Origin: an uncultured Bacilli bacterium
Lineage (GTDB): Bacteria > Bacillota_I > Bacilli_A > RF39 > UBA660
Reading direction: 5' to 3'
Assembly: GCA_934120265.1 (NCBI GenBank)
Contig: CAKOTU010000010.1
Span: 1-34,785, forward strand
Length of the DNA: 34,785 nucleotides
Below are positions 8,481 through 16,836 of this stretch, one piece after another. A program made the position numbers and the translations under genes. The notes beneath the pieces were generated by a model. That model saw only the letters and a list, made by a program, of their open reading frames with translations. It had not been told where the DNA came from and did not search any database. Position 1 is the first letter of the stretch; the number at the start of each line of letters is the position of its first letter.

Positions 8481-8540
8481 TCCTACTTATAATATACGAG
8501 ATAACTTTTCCATTTCCTTTTTTACAAACAAAAAAATCAT
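8481..8540. repeat. Intergenic repeat copy 1 (partner at 25091-25149)
   Basis: These 60 bases match 25091-25149 with three substitutions and one single-base gap. The copy spans the T-run and distal arm of the ftsZ terminator and runs up to the ribosome site of the DUF1016 gene. The shared core on the minus strand includes GTTATCTCGTATATTATAAG. It may be a common upstream control sequence or the edge of a mobile cassette. Confidence 0.85.
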
Positions 8541-8554
8541 ACTTTGTAGTATGA
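8537..8554 (-). terminator. Intrinsic terminator of ftsZ
   Basis: Seven-base arms (TCATACT / AGTATGA) with a four-base loop start three bases after the ftsZ stop and are followed on the minus strand by seven Ts. Confidence 0.8.
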
Positions 8555-8557
8555 CTT

Positions 8558-9634
8558 TTAGAATCCTCTTTTTCTTAAGAATGAAGGAATTGATGCATCA
8601 TCGTCATCATCGGTTGTTGATGGAGCTTGATTTCTAATTTCTTCACGAGCTGTTTGAGAATAAGCATGATATAATGGATCCGTTTTATCTTCAAATCCAG
8701 TTGCTATTACAGTAACTATTATTTCATCATTTAAATTTTCATTGATAACTGCACCAAAGATTGTATTAATATCTGTATTAGCACTAGTCCTAATTACTTC
8801 AGCAGCTTCTTCTACTTCAAATAAAGTTAGGTTAGATCCACCAGTAACATTAATAATAGCATCAGTAGCACCACTTATACTTGTTTCTAGAAGTGGACTT
8901 TCTACAGCTTGTTTAGCAGCTTCTGTAGCTCTATTTTCTCCAACACCAATACCAATACCTATTAAAGCATTACCTCTTTTTTCCATAACAGCTTTAACAT
9001 CGGCAAAGTCTAAGTTGATTAATCCTGCAACTGCAATTAAATCAGATATTGATTGAACACCACGTCTTAAAACGTTATCTACTTCTTTAAATGAATCTAG
9101 AAGAGGTGTTGATTTATCAATAATTTCTCTTAATTTATCATTTGGTATAACAATTAAAGTATCTACATGTTTTTTTAATTCTTCTAATCCGGCAGTTGCA
9201 TGTTCCATTCTTTTTTTACCTTCAAATGAGAATGGTTTAGTTACAATACCTACAGTAAGAGCACCCATTTCTTGAGCGATTGAAGCAATAACTGGAGCAG
9301 CACCTGTACCAGTTCCTCCACCCATTCCACAGGTAACGAATACCATGTCAGCACCTTCTAAAGCTTTTTCTATTTCAGCTTTAGATTCTAATGCAGCATC
9401 CTTACCAATTTGTGGATTAGCACCTGCACCTAATCCGTTAGTTAATTCTTTACCAATTTGAATTTTAACTGGAGCTTGAGAATTATTTAATACTTGTAAA
9501 TCAGTATTAGCAACTATAAATTCTACTCCCTTTACTCCTGATTCAATCATTCTATTTACAGCGTTGTTTCCTCCGCCACCTACACCAATTACTTTTATTT
9601 TAGCTAATTGATCCATTTCTAATCCACCAAACAT
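8558..9634 (-). CDS. ftsZ: Cell division GTPase FtsZ
   Basis: 358 residues; the tubulin-like GTPase that polymerises into the division ring. The nucleotide-binding GGGGNN is at residues 19-24 and the tubulin signature GGGTGTGAA at 105-113. The T7 loop that completes the active site in the next subunit (NLDFADVKAVM) is near residue 207. An acidic linker (DDDDD) leads to the conserved C-terminal peptide IPSFLRKRGF that binds FtsA and other partners. The start ATG follows GAGGAGG, and only 12 bases separate it from ftsA. It is the last gene of the division cluster and has its own terminator. Confidence 0.98.
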   Translation of the reverse strand: MFGGLEMDQLAKIKVIGVGGGGNNAVNRMIESGVKGVEFIVANTDLQVLNNSQAPVKIQIGKELTNGLGAGANPQIGKDAALESKAEIEKALEGADMVFVTCGMGGGTGTGAAPVIASIAQEMGALTVGIVTKPFSFEGKKRMEHATAGLEELKKHVDTLIVIPNDKLREIIDKSTPLLDSFKEVDNVLRRGVQSISDLIAVAGLINLDFADVKAVMEKRGNALIGIGIGVGENRATEAAKQAVESPLLETSISGATDAIINVTGGSNLTLFEVEEAAEVIRTSANTDINTIFGAVINENLNDEIIVTVIATGFEDKTDPLYHAYSQTAREEIRNQAPSTTDDDDDASIPSFLRKRGF

Positions 9635-9646
9635 GTTCTTCCTCCT

Positions 9647-10897
9647 CTATTCGCTAAAAAAATACCCAAATACTTTTCCTAGCATCGTTTCGTTTGTAAT
9701 ATTATTTATTATACCCCTTTTTGGTGTTTCTAATTCTTCCATATCTGAAGAACTTACCATTGTAAAATCTTTTCCTTTTATTCTTAATTTATTTATAAAA
9801 TATACTATATTACCAATGCATACTGAATATTTGTTATTTCTAACACCAACAACTTTTAAGTCGCTTATTATAACATCTTTTCCAAATATGTCTTCAGCAA
9901 TATAATCAAAATGAGCCATATTACTAGTTCCTCCAGTAATAATAACATAATCAACATTTCTTGTCGTTAAAATATTAATTTCTTTTTTTGCAAGATTCAA
10001 TATTTCTTCAATTCTTGACATAGCTATTTCTGAAGCTTCAAATTGATTTATTTTTATTGTTTCATTTTCTGACTGTACTTCGTACATTTCACTAGCACTA
10101 GCATATTTCTTATGAGCTAGAGCAAATTTCTCTTTTATCTTACGAGCTTCATTAACATTAACTTTGTATATATATGATAAATCATTATCAATGTTTTTTC
10201 CGCCCATTGCAATAATAGAACTTTTAACAATTATTCCTTTATTATATAAAGAAACCGTTGTTGTTTCAGCTCCTATATCTATTATAGCACCAATTTCAGA
10301 ACTCATCTCTTTAAATCTAAATGCATAACTATTTCCGATTGGATTTAATGAAATATCGACAATCTCAACACCAACACTATCCATTAAACTAACTACAGAA
10401 TAAATATTCTTTTTAGGTGTTGTTGCCATAACAGCACGTGCTGATAATTTTTTACCAACAATTCCCTTAGGATCACTAACATGCTCTTCATTATCATCAA
10501 TATTAAAATCAATTGGTAACATTGTAACCATTTCTTTGCCTGGCATTAATTTTTGATTCATAGCGTTTTGAAGCACTTTAATTACATCATCACCGGTTAT
10601 AATTCCATCTTCACTAGTGATATCTATTGCACCTTTAACAACCATAAATTCAGCAAAATAAGAAGGAACGGATACAACTACTCTTTTGATTTTAATACCT
10701 AGCATTGATTCTATTTCATTTAATGCATTTTTCATTGAAATAGACGCTGCTTCAAAATCAGTTATAAGTCCCTTTTTTATTCCATTCGATTTAACAGAAG
10801 ATGCAGCAAGCAAATTTAATTTTCCTTTATATAGTTCACATACTGCAATTTTAATGGTATCAGAACCAATATCAACACTACTGTAAATATGTTTCAC
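9647..10897 (-). CDS. ftsA: Cell division protein FtsA (actin-like membrane tether of FtsZ)
   Basis: 416 residues with the actin-like ATPase fold: phosphate 1 motif VDIGSDTIKIAV near residue 9, phosphate 2 motif AIIDIGAETTTVSLY, and the adenosine motif YVIITGGTSNM. The 1C/SHS2 domain lies between. The extreme C-terminus (MLGKVFGYFFSE) is the short amphipathic membrane-binding helix. The start codon is GTG at 10897, chosen because AGGAGATGA lies upstream and no ATG fits. It has its own promoter after the divIB terminator, so ftsA-ftsZ can be expressed apart from murG-murB-divIB. Confidence 0.96.
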   Translation of the reverse strand: MKHIYSSVDIGSDTIKIAVCELYKGKLNLLAASSVKSNGIKKGLITDFEAASISMKNALNEIESMLGIKIKRVVVSVPSYFAEFMVVKGAIDITSEDGIITGDDVIKVLQNAMNQKLMPGKEMVTMLPIDFNIDDNEEHVSDPKGIVGKKLSARAVMATTPKKNIYSVVSLMDSVGVEIVDISLNPIGNSYAFRFKEMSSEIGAIIDIGAETTTVSLYNKGIIVKSSIIAMGGKNIDNDLSYIYKVNVNEARKIKEKFALAHKKYASASEMYEVQSENETIKINQFEASEIAMSRIEEILNLAKKEINILTTRNVDYVIITGGTSNMAHFDYIAEDIFGKDVIISDLKVVGVRNNKYSVCIGNIVYFINKLRIKGKDFTMVSSSDMEELETPKRGIINNITNETMLGKVFGYFFSE

Positions 10898-10923
10898 TAT
10901 ATCATCTCCTATAATCTATCACA

Positions 10924-10952
10924 ATTATACTATATATTTAAAAAAAAGTAAA
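10924..10952 (-). promoter_or_regulatory. Promoter of ftsA-ftsZ
   Basis: TTTACT (10947-10952) and a perfect TATAAT (10924-10929) are spaced 17 bases apart on the minus strand, right after the divIB terminator and about 27 bases upstream of the ftsA GTG. Confidence 0.6.
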
Positions 10953-10957
10953 AGAAA

Positions 10958-10979
10958 AATTAGAAATTTCTCTCTAATT
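10958..10979 (-). terminator. Intrinsic terminator of murG-murB-divIB
   Basis: Arms AATTAGA / TCTAATT overlap the divIB stop and are followed on the minus strand by two T-rich runs. Confidence 0.65.
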
Positions 10980-11666
10980 ATCTAAAATCTTAAAATATTC
11001 TCCTGAATCTAAATATAAAATTCCTTTTTTAGAATCAAAATTTTTTATAATGTCAATATAGTTATTTATATTCTCGATTTTGCTTAATGTTATATAAACA
11101 TAATTACCATCATCCATCATAAATAAGAAACGTTCTGAATCAACATCATTAGGATCATACTTAATTTCTGATACCCTATTTAATACTTCTTCATCTATCT
11201 TTTTTAGTGACTTAACAAAATTAGGATATATAGTATCAGGTACATAATTAATTAAAGTTGCACTTTCATAGTTCTCATCAACTTCACTTCCATCTAATAA
11301 AATTGTTTTTAAACTAGAACTATTATAAAAAAGTGGTCTATTTTCTTCTATCTTAATATATATTTTTGAAAAATATCTCAAAGATACTTTTGCAGACAAA
11401 ATCAACTTATCTTTTTCTAATCTTCTTTTAATAATCCAAGGTTGATTATTTAGAATAGATGGATAATTACTTATTTTGGCTAACTCTATTATCTCTTGAT
11501 CACTATAATATTTATTATTACTAACGTAAATATTAGTAATCTTTCTTGAAAAAGCAAATGATACTAGCATCCCTATTACTAATAAAAGCAATAGCACGGG
11601 AATAAGTTTTATTCTTCTTTTCTTTTTATTTTTTTGAACTCTCGTTTGAGTTTTTTTGTTAGCCAT
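10974..11666 (-). CDS. divIB: Cell division protein DivIB/FtsQ
   Basis: 230 residues. A basic cytoplasmic tail (KKTQTRVQKNKKKRRIK) precedes one membrane helix (about residues 21-40). A POTRA-like domain follows, starting ITNIYVSNNKYYSDQEII, and then the beta domain ending in LDSGEYFKILDN. This layout and position between murB and ftsA are diagnostic of DivIB/FtsQ, which links the outer division complex (FtsL-DivIC, PBPs) to the septum. It is shorter than many DivIB proteins, mainly through a short N- and C-terminal tail. The gene begins 12 bases after murB. Confidence 0.88.
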   Translation of the reverse strand: MANKKTQTRVQKNKKKRRIKLIPVLLLLLVIGMLVSFAFSRKITNIYVSNNKYYSDQEIIELAKISNYPSILNNQPWIIKRRLEKDKLILSAKVSLRYFSKIYIKIEENRPLFYNSSSLKTILLDGSEVDENYESATLINYVPDTIYPNFVKSLKKIDEEVLNRVSEIKYDPNDVDSERFLFMMDDGNYVYITLSKIENINNYIDIIKNFDSKKGILYLDSGEYFKILDN

Positions 11667-11678
11667 ATAATCACCTTT

Positions 11679-12569
11679 TTATTCTACTATTTCTTGTTCA
11701 ACCTTTAAATCAATATTATATTTTTCTTTTATTTTATCCTTTATTTCAGCAATTAATTTTTTTATGTCTTCACCAGTAGCATTACCTGTATTAATGATAA
11801 AGTTAGCGTGTTTTTCACTCACCTTAGCTCCACCAATACTTTTACCTTTATATCCTATTTCTTCTATTAAACGACCTGCATAATCACCTTCAGGGTTGCG
11901 AAAAACAGAACCAGCACTTGGATATTCTAGTGGTTGACTTTCTTGTCTTCTTTTTTTACGGTCATTTATAACCTCTAGTATTAAAGCTCTATCACCTTTT
12001 CTTAGTTGAATAGTTGCTTCTAAACATATATAACCTTTATTTTTTTGTAGGAAAGAAGTCCTATAATGAAAATCAAGTTCACAATTGTACATTGTTTTAA
12101 CTTCCAAATCAGGAGTTAAAACTTTAATACTTTTTACAACATATCCCATATCACTTTTATAAGCTCCAGCATTCATATAAACAGCTCCACCTACAGTACC
12201 TGGAATACCTGTTGCAAAATCTAAACCAACAAAGCCTAAATTACACATTTTATTAGATAAACGAATTAAACTATAACCTGCACCTACAGTTACTGTTATA
12301 CCGCTTATCTTAAGATTTTTAAACTCACTTAATTTAATTATAACGCCATCATAACCATCACTACCAAAAATTAAGTTAGAGCCATTTCCTAAAATTTTAA
12401 ATTTAATTTCATTATCATTTAAGTATTTTATTACTTTTATCAATCTTTTAGTGTCTTCAGGAACAATCATTACTGCTTTTCCACCAACTTTATAAGTTGT
12501 GTAATTCTTAAGCATAATTGTTTCTACCTTACCACATTTTAGTTGTTTTAAATCTTTTACTAAATTCAT
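11679..12569 (-). CDS. murB: UDP-N-acetylenolpyruvoylglucosamine reductase MurB
   Basis: 296 residues, typical length of the Gram-positive type II MurB. An FAD-binding domain with ILGNGSNLIFGSDGYDG and the NAGAY motif is followed by the catalytic segment YPSAGSVFRNP, whose serine is the proton donor. The substrate loop IGGAKVSEKHANFIIN follows. Uses NADPH to reduce the enolpyruvyl group to lactyl, making UDP-MurNAc for peptidoglycan. The ribosome site AGGAAG lies inside the last codons of murG, three bases separate the genes, and the two are likely coupled. Confidence 0.97.
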   Translation of the reverse strand: MNLVKDLKQLKCGKVETIMLKNYTTYKVGGKAVMIVPEDTKRLIKVIKYLNDNEIKFKILGNGSNLIFGSDGYDGVIIKLSEFKNLKISGITVTVGAGYSLIRLSNKMCNLGFVGLDFATGIPGTVGGAVYMNAGAYKSDMGYVVKSIKVLTPDLEVKTMYNCELDFHYRTSFLQKNKGYICLEATIQLRKGDRALILEVINDRKKRRQESQPLEYPSAGSVFRNPEGDYAGRLIEEIGYKGKSIGGAKVSEKHANFIINTGNATGEDIKKLIAEIKDKIKEKYNIDLKVEQEIVE

Positions 12570-12572
12570 ATT

Positions 12573-13655
12573 TTACTTCCTATCTATTAGCTTTTTAATG
12601 TTTTCATAGATAAAAGTAGCACTGTTTTTTACACCACTATTTTTTAAATTTTCTTTCATTTCAGCCATTTCTTTTTCATTTTTTATTAACTCATCAATTT
12701 TTCGAACTAAAATATCGCCCTTTAAATCTTTTTCTTCTAATATTATAGCACATTTTTTATTAACTAAGTCCATTGCATTTTTATATTGATGATTATCAGG
12801 AACATAAGGACTAGGAATTAAAATTGATGGAATAGATAAAGCCTCTATTTCGCTTAAAGTAGATGCTCCAGCACGACTAACCATAATATCAGTTTTTTTC
12901 ATAATCCTTGTCAAATCTTCAATATAAGGAACTACTTTGACATTACTTGGAACTTTTATCTTACTAAACGATTCATAAGAACTATTTCCTGTTACATATA
13001 AAACTTCATAATCTTTATTATTAAATAATTTTATAGAATTTTTAAAAAACTCATTTACCTTAGAAGCGCCCAAAGACCCCATTACTATAAGAACTAGCTT
13101 TTTATGATCACTTAATCCAAATTTACTTTTAGAGATAGCCTCTTTTTTTATAGCTTCTTCACTGCAAGGATTTCCTGTATATAATGTTTTTTTAACAGGA
13201 AACAAATCTTTTGAAGACTCAAAAGAAATACCAATCAAATCAACATATTTACTTAAAAATTTGTTGCATTTGCCTGGAATACTATTTTGTTCATGAATAA
13301 ATGTTGGATATCCTAAGCGATGAGCTGCATATATCACAGGCCCTGTTACATATCCACCCACACCAATTACAATATCAGGTTTAAACTCACTAATTATTTT
13401 TTTACATTCTTTATATCCTTTATAAAAATACTTAATAGTTTTTACATTTCGATACATTTTCTTACGATAAAATCCATATATTTCAATAGACTTAAAAGGA
13501 ATACCCTTACTAGGTATTATATCTTTTTCCATTCTATCATGAGTACCTATATATAAAAACTCACTATTTGGTTCACATTCTTTAATTTTATTAATAATTG
13601 CTAAAGCAGGATATATATGCCCACCTGTTCCTCCTGCACTAATAATAACTCTCAT
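12573..13655 (-). CDS. murG: UDP-GlcNAc:lipid I N-acetylglucosaminyltransferase MurG
   Basis: 360 residues, GT-B fold at the inner face of the membrane, making lipid II. The N-terminal glycine loop GGTGGHIYPALAI begins near residue 9, the second glycine motif GVGGYVTGP lies around residue 100, and the C-terminal UDP-GlcNAc site contains MGSLGASKVNEF and SRAGASTLSEIEALSIP. First gene of the visible division cluster. The usual upstream partners (mraY, murD, ftsW/spoVE) are absent; an ABC exporter sits there instead. Confidence 0.97.
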   Translation of the reverse strand: MRVIISAGGTGGHIYPALAIINKIKECEPNSEFLYIGTHDRMEKDIIPSKGIPFKSIEIYGFYRKKMYRNVKTIKYFYKGYKECKKIISEFKPDIVIGVGGYVTGPVIYAAHRLGYPTFIHEQNSIPGKCNKFLSKYVDLIGISFESSKDLFPVKKTLYTGNPCSEEAIKKEAISKSKFGLSDHKKLVLIVMGSLGASKVNEFFKNSIKLFNNKDYEVLYVTGNSSYESFSKIKVPSNVKVVPYIEDLTRIMKKTDIMVSRAGASTLSEIEALSIPSILIPSPYVPDNHQYKNAMDLVNKKCAIILEEKDLKGDILVRKIDELIKNEKEMAEMKENLKNSGVKNSATFIYENIKKLIDRK

Positions 13656-13674
13656 TATCTCACACCCTATTTTA

Positions 13675-13703
13675 ATTATACTATAATTTATTCAACTAAA
13701 CAA
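13675..13703 (-). promoter_or_regulatory. Candidate promoter of murG-murB-divIB
   Basis: A perfect TATAAT (13675-13680) lies 20 bases upstream of the murG start, with TTGTTT (13698-13703) 17 bases further upstream. The -35 is a weak match. Confidence 0.4.
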
Positions 13704-13742
13704 CCATTTAGAATTAATGGCTAATAATACCGGTATATTAAA

Positions 13743-13767
13743 AAGGTACACAAGCCATGTGTACCTT
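13743..13767 (-). terminator. Intrinsic terminator of the ABC exporter operon
   Basis: Perfect ten-base arms AAGGTACACA / TGTGTACCTT with a five-base loop; on the minus strand followed by TTTTTAAT. It starts just after the permease stop. Confidence 0.85.
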
Positions 13768-13770
13768 AGA

Positions 13771-15402
13771 TTAATTCTTTATATCCCTTTTGCAGTAAGT
13801 TATAAATGTAATAAATAAAATTACCACTATATATATGATAGATATTAAAATTGAACTATCAATATTTATGTTAATAAAATGATTATTGGGATTATAAAGA
13901 ACCTCGTAGAAATTTAATAAAACAAGTGGTATATAAGTAAACGCTTGATTAAAATATATAACATATGATAATCCAAGTGATACAAATATTAATACTAACA
14001 CAATAACCACTGATATAGTTGAAAGTAGCGTCATAGATGATAATCCAAACAAGATTACCAAAAATAACAACGATACCACTATTTCATATAATGTATTTTT
14101 TAATGTAAAAATAAGATATGGTACTTCTGTAATTATTCCGTTATTATTAAATACTAGAGGAATATTATAATTATCAAAGCCATACATAATTCCACCCAAT
14201 AAGTATGTTGATAAAGTACCTAATAGGTAAACTATCAAAAAAGTACCAATTATAACAATAAACTTGGATAATAATACTTTATATCTTTTGTATGGTTTAG
14301 TAAGTAGTAATCTGATTGTTCCATTTTTATGTTCACTAGCAACTATTCCACCACATAATATAGCAGTTATAATAAGACTAATAATAGCCATAAAATAGGA
14401 ATTATTCATAGCTTGTCTAGCACTATATGGTGTTATTAACATTTGATTTTGAAATGTTAATGGCTTAATATTATTATCTAAATAGTACCAGTATTCTTTA
14501 TTTTTGTTTGTATCTTCATCAATAAGTTTTTTACTAGCGTTGTAATATTCTTCATAAGTTAGATAAACACTACCAAAATTAGGACTATACTTAAATTCTT
14601 CTTCTGTATCTAAGATAGTATACTTGTAATATAAAGTATTCGGTAATTCATTACAAATTAAATATCGCCAATCAGTTTGATCCTTAATCTTATTATCTAT
14701 TATATAATTATAAATTTTTATTGTTTCTTCTGCCATATTTTTGTTTTCAGTTAATTTGTGTAACCTACTAATAGCGTTATAATTTGGTAACTTAGCATTT
14801 TTTTCTACTAATTTAATATCATCTTCTAAAGATTTTAACGATTCTTTTTCATTTTCAATTTCCAGCTTTATATAATCATAATAATAACCATTATCAATAA
14901 TATTTTGAAGTTTTCCTATTTGTTTATCAATTTCTTCAATAGCCTTCTTTGCAGCTTCTTTTGATTCAATATTAAATTCTACTGCACTAAGCTCTTTCAT
15001 ATTAACACCATCTAAATACATGTTTAAAGGTACTTTTGAACTCTTTAGATTAGATATTTTATTATAAACATTATCTTTCCAATCGTTTACCTTTAAATTC
15101 AAAGATAACATATATTTGGTATTTTCAATAGTCATTTCGTAAGATTTTAATCTATATAAATTATCAACACTTGGATTATTTTTATATTCTTCTTCAAGTT
15201 GTTTTCTTGTACTTTCAGCCCTAGCTAATAATCTATCAATATCAGCTCTTGCATATTCATCAGGCAAGTTTCTGTTATATAAAAATTCCGAAAATTTAAT
15301 TATTCCAAAACTTGAACATAAAACAATTAACAGAATAACAATTATTTTCTTTATATTTAATAGTTTTTTTAATTCAAAATTAATTAATCTCAATATCTTC
15401 AT
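13771..15402 (-). CDS. ABC-2 type transporter permease with a large extracytoplasmic coiled-coil insert
   Basis: 543 residues. One membrane helix at about residues 19-37 is followed by a ~300-residue hydrophilic region rich in E, K and L heptads (likely coiled coil, outside the cell). Then come about six membrane helices from residue ~335 onward. The segment SEHKNGTIRLLLTKPYKRYKVLLSKF is typical of ABC-2 permeases at the start of the second membrane block (quoted here in two parts: SEHKNGTIR and LLLTKPYKRY). The gene begins 4 bases after the ATPase gene. Substrate unknown; related systems export peptides, lipids or antibiotics. Confidence 0.82.
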   Translation of the reverse strand: MKILRLINFELKKLLNIKKIIVILLIVLCSSFGIIKFSEFLYNRNLPDEYARADIDRLLARAESTRKQLEEEYKNNPSVDNLYRLKSYEMTIENTKYMLSLNLKVNDWKDNVYNKISNLKSSKVPLNMYLDGVNMKELSAVEFNIESKEAAKKAIEEIDKQIGKLQNIIDNGYYYDYIKLEIENEKESLKSLEDDIKLVEKNAKLPNYNAISRLHKLTENKNMAEETIKIYNYIIDNKIKDQTDWRYLICNELPNTLYYKYTILDTEEEFKYSPNFGSVYLTYEEYYNASKKLIDEDTNKNKEYWYYLDNNIKPLTFQNQMLITPYSARQAMNNSYFMAIISLIITAILCGGIVASEHKNGTIRLLLTKPYKRYKVLLSKFIVIIGTFLIVYLLGTLSTYLLGGIMYGFDNYNIPLVFNNNGIITEVPYLIFTLKNTLYEIVVSLLFLVILFGLSSMTLLSTISVVIVLVLIFVSLGLSYVIYFNQAFTYIPLVLLNFYEVLYNPNNHFININIDSSILISIIYIVVILFITFITYCKRDIKN

Positions 15403-15406
15403 ACTA

Positions 15407-16138
15407 TCACCTTAATTGTCCTTTTGAACCATGTAATTTTTCAACAAAGACCTCTTCTAACGATTTATTTTCTTGTTTTAAATCAGCTACATTTACTTTA
15501 TCAATAAATCTACCATTATCAATTAAAATTACATCATCACAAACTTTTTCCATTTCCTCTAAAATATGGCTACACAAAATAATTGTTATTGTTGTTTTTT
15601 CATTTATTAATTTTAATAATTCTCTTAATTCTTTAATTCCAAAAGGATCTAACCCATTAGTAGGCTCATCCAAAATAAGAATACTAGGTTTATTTACTAA
15701 TGCACAAGCAATACCAAGTCTTTGTTTCATACCTAATGAATAAGTTTTAACTTTATCATCAATTCGATTACTAAGTTTTACAAGCTCAACTAATCTATTA
15801 ATGTAATCTTTATCTTTCATACTATTAAGTTGTGCATATAACTCAAGATTTTTTCTTCCACTTAAGTTATTATATATATCAGGATTTTCAATAATACACC
15901 CTATTTTTGATAAGCATTTTTCTAAGTCTTTCTTAACTGAAAAACCATCTATATAAATATTACCAGAAGTAACATGGTAAAGACCTAACATCGTTTTAAT
16001 CATTGTACTTTTACCAGCACCATTTGGACCAACAATACCTGTAATCTTTCCCTTTCCTATAGAAAAGGAAAGGTTATGTAAAATAACCTTCCTACCTATT
16101 TTTTTACTTAAATTTTCAAATTTAATAACATCATTCAT
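15407..16138 (-). CDS. ABC transporter ATP-binding protein (BcrA/antibiotic-export type)
   Basis: 243 residues with a complete ATPase cassette: Walker A GPNGAGKST (37-45), Q-loop region CIIENPDIY, signature YSLGMKQRLGIA, Walker B ILILDEPTNGLDP and the switch histidine in CSHIL. The sequence style (VKLSNRIDDKVKTYSLGMKQR) is that of the bacitracin/lantibiotic export subfamily. It partners with the permease encoded 4 bases downstream. Start supported by AGAGGTG upstream. Confidence 0.93.
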   Translation of the reverse strand: MNDVIKFENLSKKIGRKVILHNLSFSIGKGKITGIVGPNGAGKSTMIKTMLGLYHVTSGNIYIDGFSVKKDLEKCLSKIGCIIENPDIYNNLSGRKNLELYAQLNSMKDKDYINRLVELVKLSNRIDDKVKTYSLGMKQRLGIACALVNKPSILILDEPTNGLDPFGIKELRELLKLINEKTTITIILCSHILEEMEKVCDDVILIDNGRFIDKVNVADLKQENKSLEEVFVEKLHGSKGQLR

Positions 16139-16171
16139 AAGACACCTCTTACCAGCTATTTTATCATCTAA

Positions 16172-16201
16172 AATATATCATTAACAACACAATAATGTCA
16201 A
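16172..16201 (-). promoter_or_regulatory. Promoter of the ABC exporter operon
   Basis: TTGACA (16196-16201), an 18-base spacer with TG before the -10, and TATATT (16172-16177) on the minus strand. It lies back to back with the yigZ promoter. Confidence 0.6.
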
Positions 16202-16217
16202 TGTTTTTATTAAAGTG

Positions 16218-16226
16218 TGTTATAAT
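16218..16226 (+). promoter_or_regulatory. Extended -10 promoter of yigZ
   Basis: TGTTATAAT on the plus strand, 16 bases before the GTG at 16242. Because this -10 lies inside the apparent longer reading frame, the upstream GTG at 16215 cannot be the start. Confidence 0.5.
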
Positions 16227-16241
16227 GAGATTGGTGATAAA

Positions 16242-16820
16242 GTGAAGTCAATAATTACTAACAAAGAACAAGAATACATTATAAATAAATCAAGGTTTAT
16301 CACAAAATTATATAAAGTAACAAATGAAAAACAAATTATTGATATCCTTGACGAATTAAAAAAAGAATATAAAGATTCAACTCATATTTGTTATGCATAT
16401 ATAATTGATAATGTAAAAAGATTTAATGATGATGATGAACCAGGTGGGACAGCTGGAATACCTATTTTAAATGTACTAGAAAACAATGAATTAAACTATA
16501 TATTTGCAGTAGTTATAAGGTATTTTGGTGGTATTAAATTAGGCGCCGGTGGGCTTGTTAGAGCTTATTCAAATTCGGTAAGTGAAACTCTAAAAAATAA
16601 TACTAAAAACTTAGAACAAAATATTAGAATAGAAATATCATTTGATTATTCCAACTCTAAAAAAATAGATTTTTTATTAAAAGATATATCAAAAGATAAA
16701 TACTTTGGTAATAACGTTAAATATGAATTTTATATACCTACCCAAACATATAATATAATAAAAAATGAATTAAATAGTTTATGTATTAAAGTAATAGAAA
16801 AAGAACAATTGTGGATGTAA
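16242..16820 (+). CDS. yigZ: YigZ / IMPACT family protein
   Basis: 192 residues from the GTG at 16242, preferred over the in-frame GTG at 16215 because that one lies within the promoter and this one follows GGTGAT. The N-terminal UPF0029/IMPACT domain contains the hallmark run THICYAYII, DDDEPGGTAGIPIL and VVIRYFGGIKLGAGGLVRAYS. The C-terminal ferredoxin-like domain (DUF1949 type) starts near residue 125. The family is widely conserved and its biochemical role is not settled; links to translation are proposed. Convergent with pilin gene 1, sharing one terminator. Confidence 0.92.
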   Translation: MKSIITNKEQEYIINKSRFITKLYKVTNEKQIIDILDELKKEYKDSTHICYAYIIDNVKRFNDDDEPGGTAGIPILNVLENNELNYIFAVVIRYFGGIKLGAGGLVRAYSNSVSETLKNNTKNLEQNIRIEISFDYSNSKKIDFLLKDISKDKYFGNNVKYEFYIPTQTYNIIKNELNSLCIKVIEKEQLWM

Positions 16821-16833
16821 CAATTGTTCTTTA
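16801..16833. terminator. Bidirectional terminator between yigZ and pilin gene 1
   Basis: Perfect twelve-base arms (AAAGAACAATTG / CAATTGTTCTTT) around a nine-base loop, with T-rich tails on both strands. It overlaps the yigZ stop and ends four bases from the pilin stop. Confidence 0.85.
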
Positions 16834-16836
16834 TTT

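Noticed and set aside
16215..16241. Upstream GTG as the start of yigZ
   Set aside because: The extended -10 TGTTATAAT lies inside this stretch, so it would not be in the mRNA; the GTG at 16242 has a ribosome site.
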